DNA of 64,000 nt from Paramagnetospirillum magneticum AMB-1 (lineage in GTDB: Bacteria; Pseudomonadota; Alphaproteobacteria; Rhodospirillales; Magnetospirillaceae), in assembly GCF_000009985.1 (NCBI RefSeq), contig NC_007626.1, positions 1,215,501 through 1,279,500 of the forward strand, written 5' to 3'. Both the position numbers and the translations under genes were made by a program. The number at the start of each line of letters is the position of its first letter. Position 1 is the stretch's first letter. Below, in pieces: positions 39,906-48,922 of this stretch. Under the pieces are notes generated by a model. That model was not told the DNA's origin. It ran no database searches and saw only the letters and a program-made list of their open reading frames with translations.

Positions 39906-40117
39906 GTGAATCCGGCTGGCAAGCCTGGGAATTGCTGACCGGGGCCATCGGCGCCATCCGCATCGGTCCCCGTGGCGGCATCACCGGTCTCGACCTTCCG
40001 GCTCTGCTGATCCAAGCCCAGGCGCTGGGTTACGACCAGCCCTTGCTGGTCCGGCTGCTGCCCTTCGCCGAGCGCGGCATGGTGGCGGGGGCGGCCAAGC
40101 TGCAATCCGATTCCTGA
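39803..40117 (+). CDS. frameshift extension of the tail chaperone (gpGT-like)
   Basis: About 104 residues reached only by -1 frameshifting from the gpG-like gene; no start codon lies near the junction. It begins RLQARAEWHFGGGPDYCRGC and carries CRGCGGNCDCPYD cysteines, then LSESGWQAWELLTGAIGAIR, a block typical of downstream tail-chaperone segments. The last part is GLDLPALLIQAQALGYDQPL. In lambda, the GT fusion bridges the chaperone to the tail tube and tape measure. The coding quality is good through the overlap with the zero frame. Confidence 0.82.
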   Translation, partial: RLQARAEWHFGGGPDYCRGCGGNCDCPYDRNTPLSESGWQAWELLTGAIGAIRIGPRGGITGLDLPALLIQAQALGYDQPLLVRLLPFAERGMVAGAAKLQSDS

Positions 40118-40132
40118 CAGTGATGGATCACC

Positions 40133-41107
40133 ATGCGCGTCCGCCTGACCCAGCTCGACGGCAAGCTGCCCAATCTTGCCCTGATGCGGCTGGCGGCATG
40201 GCATCGGGCGCATGGGGATGAGGTGGTGTTCACCCGCAGTGTCGAGCGGGAGATGTTCGAGGGGGAATACGACGTGGTCTATGGCTCGGCGATCTTCACC
40301 GCCAGCCAGCCGCTGATCGCCTGCTTCCGCCAATGCTGGCCCTCGGCCATCGTGGGCGGCACCGGCAGCGGCTCCGCCATCACCGTGGAGCAGGTGGTCG
40401 GCGGATGGTGGGAACGCTGCAATTACCAGGATCATCCCGGCTTCCAGCCCTCGCTCGGCTTCACCGCCAGAGGCTGCCGGATGAAATGCCGGTTCTGCAT
40501 GGTGCCGGGATCGGAAGGCCGCCCCAGATCGGTCAACACCATCGCCGATCTGTGGCGCGGGCCGGGGCACGCCAGGAAGCTGCTGCTGCTCGACAACGAT
40601 TTCTTCGGCCAGCCGGAGGAGCAATGGCAGGCCCGCGTCGCCGAGATCCGGGGTGGCGATTTCCGGGTCTGTTTCAGCCAGGGCATCAATATCCGGCTGG
40701 TGGATGACCGGGTGGCCGAGGCCCTGGCCTCGGTCCAATACCGCGACGACCAGTTCCGCCAGCGCCGCCTCTACACCGCCTGGGACAATCTGGGCGACGA
40801 ACGGGTGTTCTTTCGTGGCGTCGAACGGTTGGAAAGGGCCGGGGTGCCGCCCCGGCATCTGATGGCCTACATGCTGGTGGGATTCGATCCGGCGGAAACC
40901 TGGGATTGCATCCATTACCGCTTCGACCGCATGGTCGCCGCCGGTATCCGCCCCTATCCCATGGTGTTCGATCCCGCGCGGCGTGATCTCAAGCAATTCC
41001 AGCGCTGGGCGGTGACCGGCCTCTACCGTGCCGTCCCCTGGGCCGATTACGATCCATCCATCCGAAGGCGCAATGCCGGGAGCCAATTGACCCTGGCCGT
41101 CGCCTGA
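40133..41107 (+). CDS. radical SAM enzyme within the tail operon
   Basis: 324 residues. GCRMKCRFCMVPGSEGRPRS holds the C-x3-C-x2-C iron-sulfur motif of radical SAM enzymes. The N-terminal 90 residues (VRLTQLDGKLPNLALMRLAA, DVVYGSAIFTASQP) resemble the Rossmann-like or B12-binding-like leader of MiaB/B12-type proteins, but without a clear cobalamin motif. KLLLLDNDFFGQPEEQWQAR and YMLVGFDPAETWDC fit the barrel. It sits between the tail chaperone and tape measure on the same strand and is clearly phage-borne. It may modify a virion protein or host RNA; the substrate is unknown. Confidence 0.85.
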   Translation: MRVRLTQLDGKLPNLALMRLAAWHRAHGDEVVFTRSVEREMFEGEYDVVYGSAIFTASQPLIACFRQCWPSAIVGGTGSGSAITVEQVVGGWWERCNYQDHPGFQPSLGFTARGCRMKCRFCMVPGSEGRPRSVNTIADLWRGPGHARKLLLLDNDFFGQPEEQWQARVAEIRGGDFRVCFSQGINIRLVDDRVAEALASVQYRDDQFRQRRLYTAWDNLGDERVFFRGVERLERAGVPPRHLMAYMLVGFDPAETWDCIHYRFDRMVAAGIRPYPMVFDPARRDLKQFQRWAVTGLYRAVPWADYDPSIRRRNAGSQLTLAVA

Positions 41108-41117
41108 GACCTGATCC

Positions 41118-44108
41118 ATGGCCACCAAATCCGTCTCCATTCGCCTGTCTTTGCAGGACGGCGAAACCGTGCGCCGCGCCCTGCTGCAATTGGGCGAGGA
41201 TGGGCAGAAGGCTCTGCTGCGCATCGAGACGGCGGCGCAACCGGCGTCGAAGTCGCTTTTGGCCATGAATGCCGCCAGCCAGGATATCCAGGGAGGCATG
41301 GCGGCCTTCGCCTCCCGGCTTGGCCCCATCGGCTCGGTGATGATGGCGCTGGGCCCGGCCGGGCTGGCGGCGGGCGCGGCCATCGGCTTCTTCGGCAAGG
41401 CCATGGTCGAGTCCACCATCAAGGTGGAAAGCCTGGAAGCGCGGCTGAAGGGATTAGTGGGTGCCGCGGCACTCACCGAAACCACCAGCTATCTCTATGC
41501 CCAGGCGCAGAAGACCGGCACCGCCCTGGAGACGGTGGTCGGGGCCTATTCCCGGCTGGCGGCGTTGCAGAAGGCCGGGATCATCACTACCGGCGAGAGC
41601 CGTGCCTTGCTGGAAGGCTTTCAGTCCACCGCCATCGCGCTGGGGGCCTCATCCGAACAGTTGGAGCAGTCGCTGTTCGGTTTGGCCCAGGGGCTGTCGT
41701 CCGGCACCCTGCGGGCCGAGGAACTCAACCAGATCGTCGAGCCCATGCCGGGGCTGCTCCAGGCTCTCGACCGGGCCGCCGCTCTGCCCTCGGGCGGCTT
41801 CCGCCAGATGGTCACCCAGGGTAAGGTCACGGCGGATTTCTTCCGCGACACCCTGATCAAGGCGCTGCGGGGCTTCGACGAGGCCGCCAAGGAAAGTGCC
41901 GACACCGCCGAGCGGTCCTTCACCCGCATGACCAATGCCTGGCAGGGATTTACCAACGCCCCCTGGCTGCGCAAGGTTCTGTCGGGCGGCGCCAATGCCG
42001 GGGCGGCGACGCTGGAATCGCTGACGCCAGGGGAATCCACGGTCAAGTCGCGGCTGGCCGATCTGGACCGGCGCATCGCCGCCCTGGGGGGCGAGCAGGC
42101 CCTCGACAAGCCGCTGCCAGCCGGAACCCATTCCGTGGTGGTGATGGCGGTCAGGGAGGAAAACGAGGAACTGCGCCGCCTGCTGGCCGAACGCCAGGAT
42201 GTCGCCGCCGATCTCGACGAAATCACCCGCAAGCGGGCGGGCATGGAAGCCCATGCCAAGATGGAGCGCGACCGGGTCCGGGCCGAGCAACGCGAGCCCA
42301 GCTATCTCGAAAAGCTGACCGACCTCAAATTCGAGGTGGAATGGCAGGAGAAGCTCAATACGGCCCGCGCCGCCGGCAACGCCGAGTTCTCCCGCACCAA
42401 GGCCCAATACGAGGCGGCCAAGGGCTTTCGCCAGATCGAGAAGGAGTTGTTCCAGCAGGGCGGCGTCTATCGCACCAAGCCCAAGGAACAGGAGATCAAG
42501 GATCTGCTGGCCCGCGAGGCCGAAGCCAAGGGCAATGGCGAGATGTCGGCCCAGGCTCAGGCCGAGGTGCTGGGCTTAAACCTCCAGGCCCGTGGCCAGG
42601 AGCGCCTGGCCGAAGCCGCCCGCACCGGCGGTCAGGCCCAGATCGACGCAGCGCGAGCCGCCAAGGTGTTGGAGTTCGCCTTCAAGAACAATGGCGCGGC
42701 GGTGGCCGAATACGACCGGGCGCTGCGCCGCATCGATGCCGCCAAGCTGCTGGAACAGAAGAACGGCCTGATCCGCACCATGGGGCAGGAAGCCGCCGCC
42801 AATGATCGCCTCGCCGATGCCGCCAAGGGATCGGTGGCCGACACCATCCTGGCGGAGCGCACCAACTGGCTAGCCGAACAGGCATCCAAGGGGCTGACCG
42901 ACGCCAATGGCGAACTGGCCCAATCCTACGCCCAGGTGCAGAAATCCCGCGCCAACAGCGAAGCCGCTCGCGCCGTCGCCGATCTGGAGCGCGAGATCGA
43001 TGCCCAGGTGCGTCTGGCCGAGGCGGTGCGCAGCAGTGATCGCAACAAAGTCCGCGACGTCACCATCGACAATGATGTCGCCAAATTCGCCCGCAGCCAC
43101 AAGCTGGCCGAGGACGATCCCAAGGTGGATGAATACCGGGCGGCTCGCTCTCGCCAATATTCCGAGGCAGTCAAGGACGAGGCCCGCCAAACCACACTGG
43201 CCTATGACGCCACGCTGCGGTTTGCCGAGGAACTGGCCAAGCTCAACGAGCAGCGGTCCAGCGGCGCGTTGTCGGAGGAAGCCTATACCCGCCGCTACCG
43301 GGAATTGGAGCAGGACAAGCTGGCCGCCAGCCGCGACTGGCAGGACGGCGCCATCCGGGCGGTGCGGGCCTATGCCGACGAAGCCAGCAACGCGGCGGCT
43401 TCGGCAGAGCGGGCCATGTCGGGGGCCTTGCGGGCCAGCGAGGATGCCTTCGTCAAATGGGCCATGACCGGCAAGCTGGCCGGGCAGGATCTGTTCAACA
43501 GCCTGGCCGAGGAGGCTCTACGGGCTGCTTGGCGCATGTCGGTGGTGGCGCCGCTGTTCGGCGGGGCCGGTGGCGGCATCTTCGGCGGCATGATCGCCGG
43601 CATCGGCAGCTTCTTCGCAGGCTCCGGATCAACTGGGGCCAGCGGCGGCGGCGCAACACCGGTGCCTGATACCGGCAATTTCGCCATCGCCCATTCCGGC
43701 GGCCTGATCGGTCTCGACCTGCTGGAAACCCGCTCGTTCAGCCCCTCAGTCTTTGCCAATGCGCCGAAATACCACGGTGGCGGTCTGGTGGCGGGAGAGC
43801 GCCCCATCGTTGCCCGCGTCGGCGAGGGGGTCTTCACGCCAAAGCAGATGGACAATGCCGATCGCATCCTGAATGCCGCCTTGTCGCAGCCAACGGCGGT
43901 GGGCGTGGTGGTGACGGTCAACAACAATGCATCCGGTACCCAGGCCCGCGCCGAGCAATCCCAGGGGGCGGATGGGCGCATCCATCTCGACATCATTGTC
44001 GAGGAGATCGAGGGCCGCATGAGCCGCCGCATCGGTCGCGGCGAAGGCATGGCCCCGATGCTGGAGCATCGCTATGGGCTGAACCCGGCGGCGGGGACCT
44101 ATCGGTAA
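41118..44108 (+). CDS. tail tape measure protein
   Basis: 996 residues. SVSIRLSLQDGETVRRALLQ, then hydrophobic segments (GSVMMALGPAGLAAGAAIGF) and SFTRMTNAWQGFTNAPWLRK match the lambda tape-measure (gpH, TMP_2) family. Long helical coiled-coil segments follow (EAARTGGQAQIDAARAAKVL). The C-terminal block LAEEALRAAWRMSVVAPLFG precedes GGLVAGERPIVARVGEGVF. Its length sets tail length; about 1000 residues suggests a tail near 150 nm by the usual scaling, an estimate from family knowledge. Confidence 0.92.
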   Translation: MATKSVSIRLSLQDGETVRRALLQLGEDGQKALLRIETAAQPASKSLLAMNAASQDIQGGMAAFASRLGPIGSVMMALGPAGLAAGAAIGFFGKAMVESTIKVESLEARLKGLVGAAALTETTSYLYAQAQKTGTALETVVGAYSRLAALQKAGIITTGESRALLEGFQSTAIALGASSEQLEQSLFGLAQGLSSGTLRAEELNQIVEPMPGLLQALDRAAALPSGGFRQMVTQGKVTADFFRDTLIKALRGFDEAAKESADTAERSFTRMTNAWQGFTNAPWLRKVLSGGANAGAATLESLTPGESTVKSRLADLDRRIAALGGEQALDKPLPAGTHSVVVMAVREENEELRRLLAERQDVAADLDEITRKRAGMEAHAKMERDRVRAEQREPSYLEKLTDLKFEVEWQEKLNTARAAGNAEFSRTKAQYEAAKGFRQIEKELFQQGGVYRTKPKEQEIKDLLAREAEAKGNGEMSAQAQAEVLGLNLQARGQERLAEAARTGGQAQIDAARAAKVLEFAFKNNGAAVAEYDRALRRIDAAKLLEQKNGLIRTMGQEAAANDRLADAAKGSVADTILAERTNWLAEQASKGLTDANGELAQSYAQVQKSRANSEAARAVADLEREIDAQVRLAEAVRSSDRNKVRDVTIDNDVAKFARSHKLAEDDPKVDEYRAARSRQYSEAVKDEARQTTLAYDATLRFAEELAKLNEQRSSGALSEEAYTRRYRELEQDKLAASRDWQDGAIRAVRAYADEASNAAASAERAMSGALRASEDAFVKWAMTGKLAGQDLFNSLAEEALRAAWRMSVVAPLFGGAGGGIFGGMIAGIGSFFAGSGSTGASGGGATPVPDTGNFAIAHSGGLIGLDLLETRSFSPSVFANAPKYHGGGLVAGERPIVARVGEGVFTPKQMDNADRILNAALSQPTAVGVVVTVNNNASGTQARAEQSQGADGRIHLDIIVEEIEGRMSRRIGRGEGMAPMLEHRYGLNPAAGTYR

Positions 44109-44111
44109 GGC

Positions 44112-44351
44112 TTACCCGCAGCAGCCGGTCGCCGTGCCGATCTGTCGCGCCTGCTGAATCGGCGGGCAAGCAACATCGCCGTAGGAACAGAAAACGCAGC
44201 AATCCCACGGCTTTGGGCGAAGGACTGTCCCGCAGCCCTTGCAGTCATAGAAAAACTGGCAGGCATCTTCCTGCATGACCTCGACCTCCAAATGCCCGCA
44301 ATGGGGACAGGTGATGGTCGATGTCGGGGTTACCTCGGCGGCGCTGGTCAT
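44112..44351 (-). CDS. GDCCVxxG-type cysteine-rich protein, antisense moron
   Basis: 79 residues, 10 cysteines. ITCPHCGHLEVEVM and DCKGCGTVLRPKPWDCCVFC then SYGDVACPPIQQ form the GDCCVxxG family pattern (here W-D-C-C-V), known near mercury-resistance and metal genes in proteobacteria. It is on the opposite strand of the tail operon and fits exactly between the tape measure and the next tail gene. Metal binding is likely; its benefit to the lysogen is inferred. Confidence 0.82.
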   Translation of the reverse strand: MTSAAEVTPTSTITCPHCGHLEVEVMQEDACQFFYDCKGCGTVLRPKPWDCCVFCSYGDVACPPIQQARQIGTATGCCG

Positions 44352-44389
44352 GACCGCATCGTATCGCTCTTGATGATCCAGGTGAAGTG

Positions 44390-44887
44390 ATGACCACCAC
44401 CATCTCCTGGCCCGCCCGGCTGCCGTTGCCGACCTATGACGGCTATGCCCTGGAACCGGAATCGGCCGTCACCCGCACCGACATGGAATCCGGTCCCGCC
44501 CGGCAGCGGCGGCGGTTCACGCAAACGCCCACCCGCATCCCGGTGCGCTGGCGCATGTCGGCGGTGGACTTCGCCACCTTCGAGGCATGGTTTCGCCTGA
44601 AGCTGGATGATGGTGCCGATTGGTTCGCCATCTCCCTGCTGGGCGGAAGCGGCATCGCCGCCCATGAAGCCCGTTTCGTCGGCCAGGGCAACACCCCCTA
44701 CAAGGCGGTGCCCAGTCGGGGCGGGGCTTGGATCGTCACCTCGACGCTGGAAATCCGTCAGCGCCCCATGCTCGACGCGGGGGCGTTGGAAATCCTGCTG
44801 GCCGAGGACGTGGTCGCTCTCTTCGCCAACATCCAGACTCTCCATACCACCCTGCATGTCGGCTTGCCCGTCAGCATTCGCTGGTGA
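44390..44887 (+). CDS. minor tail protein
   Basis: 165 residues from the ATG at 44390. A beta-rich protein (RIPVRWRMSAVDFATFEAWF, ISLLGGSGIAAHEARFVGQG) of the length and position of lambda gpM-type tail-tip components. The gene follows the tape measure once the antisense GDCCVxxG gene is skipped. No exact family is recalled. Confidence 0.65.
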   Translation: MTTTISWPARLPLPTYDGYALEPESAVTRTDMESGPARQRRRFTQTPTRIPVRWRMSAVDFATFEAWFRLKLDDGADWFAISLLGGSGIAAHEARFVGQGNTPYKAVPSRGGAWIVTSTLEIRQRPMLDAGALEILLAEDVVALFANIQTLHTTLHVGLPVSIRW

Positions 44888-44893
44888 TCGTCC

Positions 44894-45763
44894 ATGACCC
44901 TGCAAACCGAACTCGCCGCCGCAATCGCCAAGGTGACCGCGGACAGCACCCTGCTGCACAAGGTGGTGCATGGCCCCGCTGGCGGGACCGAGTGCCAGGT
45001 CGTCACCGAAGGTGGGCCGGTCAAGACGGTGGCCAGGGCTATCGCCGATATCGACACCCGGCTTCAGTCCAGTCTGGAAACCCTGGATCAGAAGGTTGCG
45101 GCGGCGGCGGCCAGCGCAGGCATCGCCGTTCAAAGCGCCGACGCGGCGGGAACAAGCAAAGCCGCCACCGCGGCAAACGCCCAAGCCGCCCGTCTGTCGG
45201 AAACGAATGCCGCCGCCAGCGCGTCATCTGCATCCGGCAATGCCGCTGCGGCCAATGCCAGCGTTGTCGCGGCACAGGCATCCCGGCAAGCCTCGGAAAA
45301 CGCTGCCGCCCAGGCGGAACAGGCCCGGACAGCCACGGTGGCGGCGAAAGTCGTCGCCACCCAGGCCGCAATCGATGCAGCCGCCTCGGCATCGGCGGCC
45401 AACGCTTCCTCCGTCGTGGCTGGCGCCAGCGAAGCCGCCGCCCGGTCGAGTGCGGAAGCGGCGGATTTATCCGAGCAGCGGACAGCGGCAGCCTCGGCTT
45501 TGGTCGTGGCCGCCGAAGCCAGCGCCACCGCGTCGGCGGCCCAGGCTCGTGCCTCGGAAAACGCCGCCGCAGCCTCGGCATCGGTCGCGGCTCAGGCCGA
45601 AACCGACGGCGCCTTCTGGGCCGGACAGGCCGAGAGCTTCGCCGTCGCGGCCGAAGCGGCGGCCGCCATCGTCGCCGATGCCACCGGCCTGGATCTGCAA
45701 ACCCTGATTGTTTCCGCCCGCAGGGGTTCGGATTACCGGACGCTCGGCATCGAGTTGTTCTGA
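44894..45763 (+). CDS. Ala-rich coiled-coil tail-fibre-like protein
   Basis: 289 residues. Residues about 55-260 are almost entirely Ala/Ser/Glu in 7- and 11-residue periods (NAAAQAEQARTATVAAKVVA), the pattern of trimeric coiled-coil stems in tail fibres such as lambda Stf. The short non-repetitive ends (MTLQTELAAAIAKV and GLDLQTLIVSARRGSDYRTL) could attach to the tail tip and to a receptor-binding subunit. Confidence 0.72.
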   Translation: MTLQTELAAAIAKVTADSTLLHKVVHGPAGGTECQVVTEGGPVKTVARAIADIDTRLQSSLETLDQKVAAAAASAGIAVQSADAAGTSKAATAANAQAARLSETNAAASASSASGNAAAANASVVAAQASRQASENAAAQAEQARTATVAAKVVATQAAIDAAASASAANASSVVAGASEAAARSSAEAADLSEQRTAAASALVVAAEASATASAAQARASENAAAASASVAAQAETDGAFWAGQAESFAVAAEAAAAIVADATGLDLQTLIVSARRGSDYRTLGIELF

Positions 45764-45774
45764 GAGGAAGCCCC

Positions 45775-46185
45775 ATGACCACCCTTGCCCATTACCTGAC
45801 GGTCAAGGCCGCCCAGGACAACGCCTTCGCCACCATCTCGGCCAAGCTCGACGATCCCAATCTGCGGATGGACGATTTCGCCCTGATGGTGAAGGCCATC
45901 GAACTGATCGAGACCGTCCAGGACACCGATGCCTACGACGCCCTACTGCGCAAGGTGGCCGTTAAGGCCGCCGGGCTCTACGCCCCGGATTTAAGCGGCG
46001 AGGACATCCTCATGCTCACCCGGGCCTCCCGGCTGGGCGACGTCCCCCATGGCGGGGAAGAGCGGTGGATGCTGCTCAACCGCGACGAACGGAACATGGA
46101 TGTCACCGGGGCCGTGATGATCGGCGAACGCACCCTGGAATGGTTCGGCGACCGTGTCCTCGAAACCTTCTACGCGGAGACCTGA
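45775..46185 (+). CDS. hypothetical tail-region protein
   Basis: 136 residues. A helical protein (HYLTVKAAQDNAFATISAKL, DDFALMVKAIELIETVQDTD) with a short WMLLNRDERNMDVTGA beta part. It lies between the fibre stem and another structural gene with 11 and 4 bp gaps. It may be a chaperone or small structural protein. No family is recognised. Confidence 0.6.
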   Translation: MTTLAHYLTVKAAQDNAFATISAKLDDPNLRMDDFALMVKAIELIETVQDTDAYDALLRKVAVKAAGLYAPDLSGEDILMLTRASRLGDVPHGGEERWMLLNRDERNMDVTGAVMIGERTLEWFGDRVLETFYAET

Positions 46186-46189
46186 TCCC

Positions 46190-46756
46190 ATGCCCCTGAC
46201 CATCACCCCGATCCCCAATGCGGCTCCCTTCACGGCGTTCTCCGACAATGTCGGCATCTTCAGCAATTCCAAGGCCCGCGAAATCCCGGCCCGGCTCAAC
46301 GCCATCGCGCAAGGACTGAAGGATCACATCAACACGCTGTGGCTGGCCACGGCCACCGGCTTCATCAACGGCACGGTGATCACCGGTCTGAACGCCGCCC
46401 TTGCCAAGATCGAGACCTTCTCCAACGGGATCGAAACCCGCATCAACAATCAGATGGCCGAGTTCCAGGTCAATCTCGCCAATTACCTCGGAACCAATGC
46501 CGGGTATTCGGTCAATGCCGCCAACGCCGCCCTGTTCACGGGCGGCATCGTCGCGGGGGACGTCGTCTACGACGTTGCCGGAAGGGCCTCATCGATCCGC
46601 CAGGGGCCGCGTCTGATCAACGGCATCACCTACAACGACGACGGAACCATGGCGGGCTATGCCGAGAAACTGACCCTCGGCGGCATCACCTACACCCGCG
46701 CCTACAGCTTCACCTACATGCCCGACGGGCAGATCGCCGCCATCACGGAGGTTTGA
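46190..46756 (+). CDS. hypothetical tail-tip structural protein
   Basis: 188 residues. The first half is helical (AREIPARLNAIAQGLKDHIN, GLNAALAKIETFSNGIETRI) and the second half is beta-rich with YD-repeat-like steps (GITYNDDGTMAGYAEKLTLG, YSFTYMPDGQIAAITEV). Such helix-then-beta proteins often form fibre connectors. It is followed 2 bp later by the large propeller-like gene. Confidence 0.62.
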   Translation: MPLTITPIPNAAPFTAFSDNVGIFSNSKAREIPARLNAIAQGLKDHINTLWLATATGFINGTVITGLNAALAKIETFSNGIETRINNQMAEFQVNLANYLGTNAGYSVNAANAALFTGGIVAGDVVYDVAGRASSIRQGPRLINGITYNDDGTMAGYAEKLTLGGITYTRAYSFTYMPDGQIAAITEV

Positions 46757-46758
46757 CG

Positions 46759-48102
46759 ATGGATATCCTGACGTTCAACGCGCTGAAACAGTACCAGCGC
46801 CGTCTTGACACCGATCTGCTCGATCCCTGGAAGCGTCCGGCCTTTGCCGTGGTCACCATGAGCAGCTCGGCGCCCTGGGGCACGGTGGTCTACAACCACT
46901 ATCTCCAGGAGCTTTGCCGCCAGCATTACAATGACAGCGGCTACATGCAGGGCAGCACCAGCAGCCTGGGCACCGAGTTCTTCAACAACTGGTATACCTA
47001 CGGTCGCACGGATTCCAATATCTCCTCGACCGACAGCAATTACGGCGACGGCACCGCCCGATGTGGCCATCTGGGCCACCTGGCGCTGGCTATCGGCCCC
47101 GACGGTTCGATGATCGGGCGTGCCAGCCCCTATTCGGCGACGGCACTCCGCAATGTTGGGGTCTGGGTCAACAACAAGACCAACAAGAACCTCGCCCTGT
47201 TCATGGAGAACCAGTACGCGGGCGTGGCGCCGCGGGCCATCGCGCCCGGCCGCCTGACCGGCACTGAGGGTTGGCATCTGGCCTGGACCAACACCAAGTT
47301 CTACGCCCAGAACAATTTCGGCACCTACAACAAGTACGGGATGATCGGCTACAACGAAAAAACCGGCACGCTGGTCATCAACGAGAACAAGAACGGCGGC
47401 ACCTCCATGCGGCTGCACGTCTATTCCAACGTCCCACCGTTCGACATCTCCGCCAGCAACCGCCGCGCCTGGTTCAACAATCTTGATGAGACCAAGCACA
47501 TCTTCTACGACTGGACGGCCAATTCGGCCGGGTATGCCGAGAGCCTCTATCGCGGCATCGTCATTCCCTGCGACGACGGCAAGATCCTCATCGTACGGAT
47601 GGAACCCAGCAATTACTGCATGCTGGACCGCTTCACGCCGAATGGCGCCGGAGGCTATACCAAAGAAGCCACCCACACCCTGAGCACGACCACCACCTAC
47701 GGCATGGAATCCGCCGACCGCAACGGCATCCGCTTCCAGATCTCCAACGACGGCAAATACGTCATCTGCTACCAGCCCTATTACTACTATGGGGCTGGGG
47801 CCGAGGTGTTTCTGATCCGGGTGTCGGACGGGAAGTACGCCTTCCTGCAATACCAGGATTCCGGCTATGGGCGGTCGTTCGCGCCCATCCGCGACAGCGA
47901 CTTCATGGTCTCCTACAGCCCGAATTCCGACAGCGGCTACGGCATCTATATGTCGCACATCGACACCCGAACCGTGTTCCAGGCCGTCGCCGACAAGGGC
48001 GACATGAGCTCCAAGGTGCCGGGCTTCAACGTCTACATCTTCGACAGCGCCTATCACTCGACCAACTATCCCTACATCGTCCCGATCATCGGAGGCATCT
48101 GA
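46759..48102 (+). CDS. large beta-rich tail-tip protein, candidate receptor-binding protein
   Basis: 447 residues, rich in Tyr, Asn, Gly and Thr, with repeated short strands (GMIGYNEKTGTLVINENKNG, GRSFAPIRDSDFMVSYSPNS). This looks like a beta-propeller or beta-helix. The composition differs from the Ala/Arg-rich neighbours, as expected for a receptor-binding protein under fast evolution. No named family is recognised. Its place between tail-fibre-like genes and the tail-tip genes supports a host-recognition role. Confidence 0.65.
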   Translation: MDILTFNALKQYQRRLDTDLLDPWKRPAFAVVTMSSSAPWGTVVYNHYLQELCRQHYNDSGYMQGSTSSLGTEFFNNWYTYGRTDSNISSTDSNYGDGTARCGHLGHLALAIGPDGSMIGRASPYSATALRNVGVWVNNKTNKNLALFMENQYAGVAPRAIAPGRLTGTEGWHLAWTNTKFYAQNNFGTYNKYGMIGYNEKTGTLVINENKNGGTSMRLHVYSNVPPFDISASNRRAWFNNLDETKHIFYDWTANSAGYAESLYRGIVIPCDDGKILIVRMEPSNYCMLDRFTPNGAGGYTKEATHTLSTTTTYGMESADRNGIRFQISNDGKYVICYQPYYYYGAGAEVFLIRVSDGKYAFLQYQDSGYGRSFAPIRDSDFMVSYSPNSDSGYGIYMSHIDTRTVFQAVADKGDMSSKVPGFNVYIFDSAYHSTNYPYIVPIIGGI

Positions 48103-48104
48103 TC

Positions 48105-48542
48105 ATGGCCGGCAAAATCAGCTTCCCCCACGGCAATGACTGGGGCGTCATCGGTCCCGAGGGCGATTACGACCTGCCGGTGGAATCGACCCTGGGCCAC
48201 CGCTTCCATCTCGTCGATGACGAGGTCATCGACCGCTACGATGGCGTCACCGATGATGAGGTCCGCGAGATTGATGCCGCGCGCGTCGTCGAGCGGCAGG
48301 CCGAGGAACTCCAGGCGGCCAGAACCGCCCTGGTTCGCCGGGTTAAAACCGAAGCGGCGCAGCGCATCGCCACCCTCGACTGGAAGGTGGAACGCGCCCG
48401 TGAGCGGGATGCCCTGAACGGCACCAAGACCCTCCAGGAGGTCTATGCCGAGCGCGAGGTCATTCGGCGGGCGAGCAACGAGGCCGAAGCCGCCATCGCC
48501 AAACTCGCCTCCCAGGAAGAGATCCTGGACTTCTCCTGGTAG
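48105..48542 (+). CDS. probable tail-fibre assembly/chaperone protein
   Basis: 145 residues. A short beta N-terminus (ISFPHGNDWGVIGPEGDYDL) and a long helical C-terminus (ARTALVRRVKTEAAQRIATL, EVIRRASNEAEAAIAKLASQ). This resembles DUF4376-like tail-fibre assembly proteins, which follow the receptor-binding gene and help it fold. The start is 2 bp after that gene. Assignment is by layout only. Confidence 0.55.
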   Translation: MAGKISFPHGNDWGVIGPEGDYDLPVESTLGHRFHLVDDEVIDRYDGVTDDEVREIDAARVVERQAEELQAARTALVRRVKTEAAQRIATLDWKVERARERDALNGTKTLQEVYAEREVIRRASNEAEAAIAKLASQEEILDFSW

Positions 48543-48571
48543 CCCCTTCCCCCGACCCGGAATTCAATGCC

Positions 48572-48922
48572 ATGACCGAACAATCCCCGGAAATCTGGGC
48601 GGGCGTCGCCACCCAGTATGTGGGCGCCTGGGGGCAGGCCGCCCCCATGGTGCAGATCGCCGCCATCGCCGCCACGGTGATCATTATCGCCATCATCGCC
48701 TGGGCATGGTCGAGGAGGCAGGGGGCGCCGGATGCATCCGGCGTCCCTGTCGAAGCCTTCGCCCATGTGGTCGAGGAACAGGCCCGCCAGACCGAGGCCC
48801 TTCGCTCCGCGGTCGAGGGCCTGTCCGAGATCGTCCACGAGATGCGCAAGCTGCTGGCGGCTCGGACCTTCTGCCCGTTCCCGTCGCCCATGTGCGTTCC
48901 TGGCAAGGATAACCATGCCTGA
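48572..48922 (+). CDS. single-TM protein in the tail region
   Basis: 116 residues with one strong membrane segment (AAIAATVIIIAIIAWAWSRR), then a helical cytoplasmic or periplasmic part (EEQARQTEALRSAVEGLSEI). It could be a spanin- or holin-like accessory or a membrane-bound chaperone. Its 3' end overlaps the next gene by 8 bp. Confidence 0.55.
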   Translation: MTEQSPEIWAGVATQYVGAWGQAAPMVQIAAIAATVIIIAIIAWAWSRRQGAPDASGVPVEAFAHVVEEQARQTEALRSAVEGLSEIVHEMRKLLAARTFCPFPSPMCVPGKDNHA

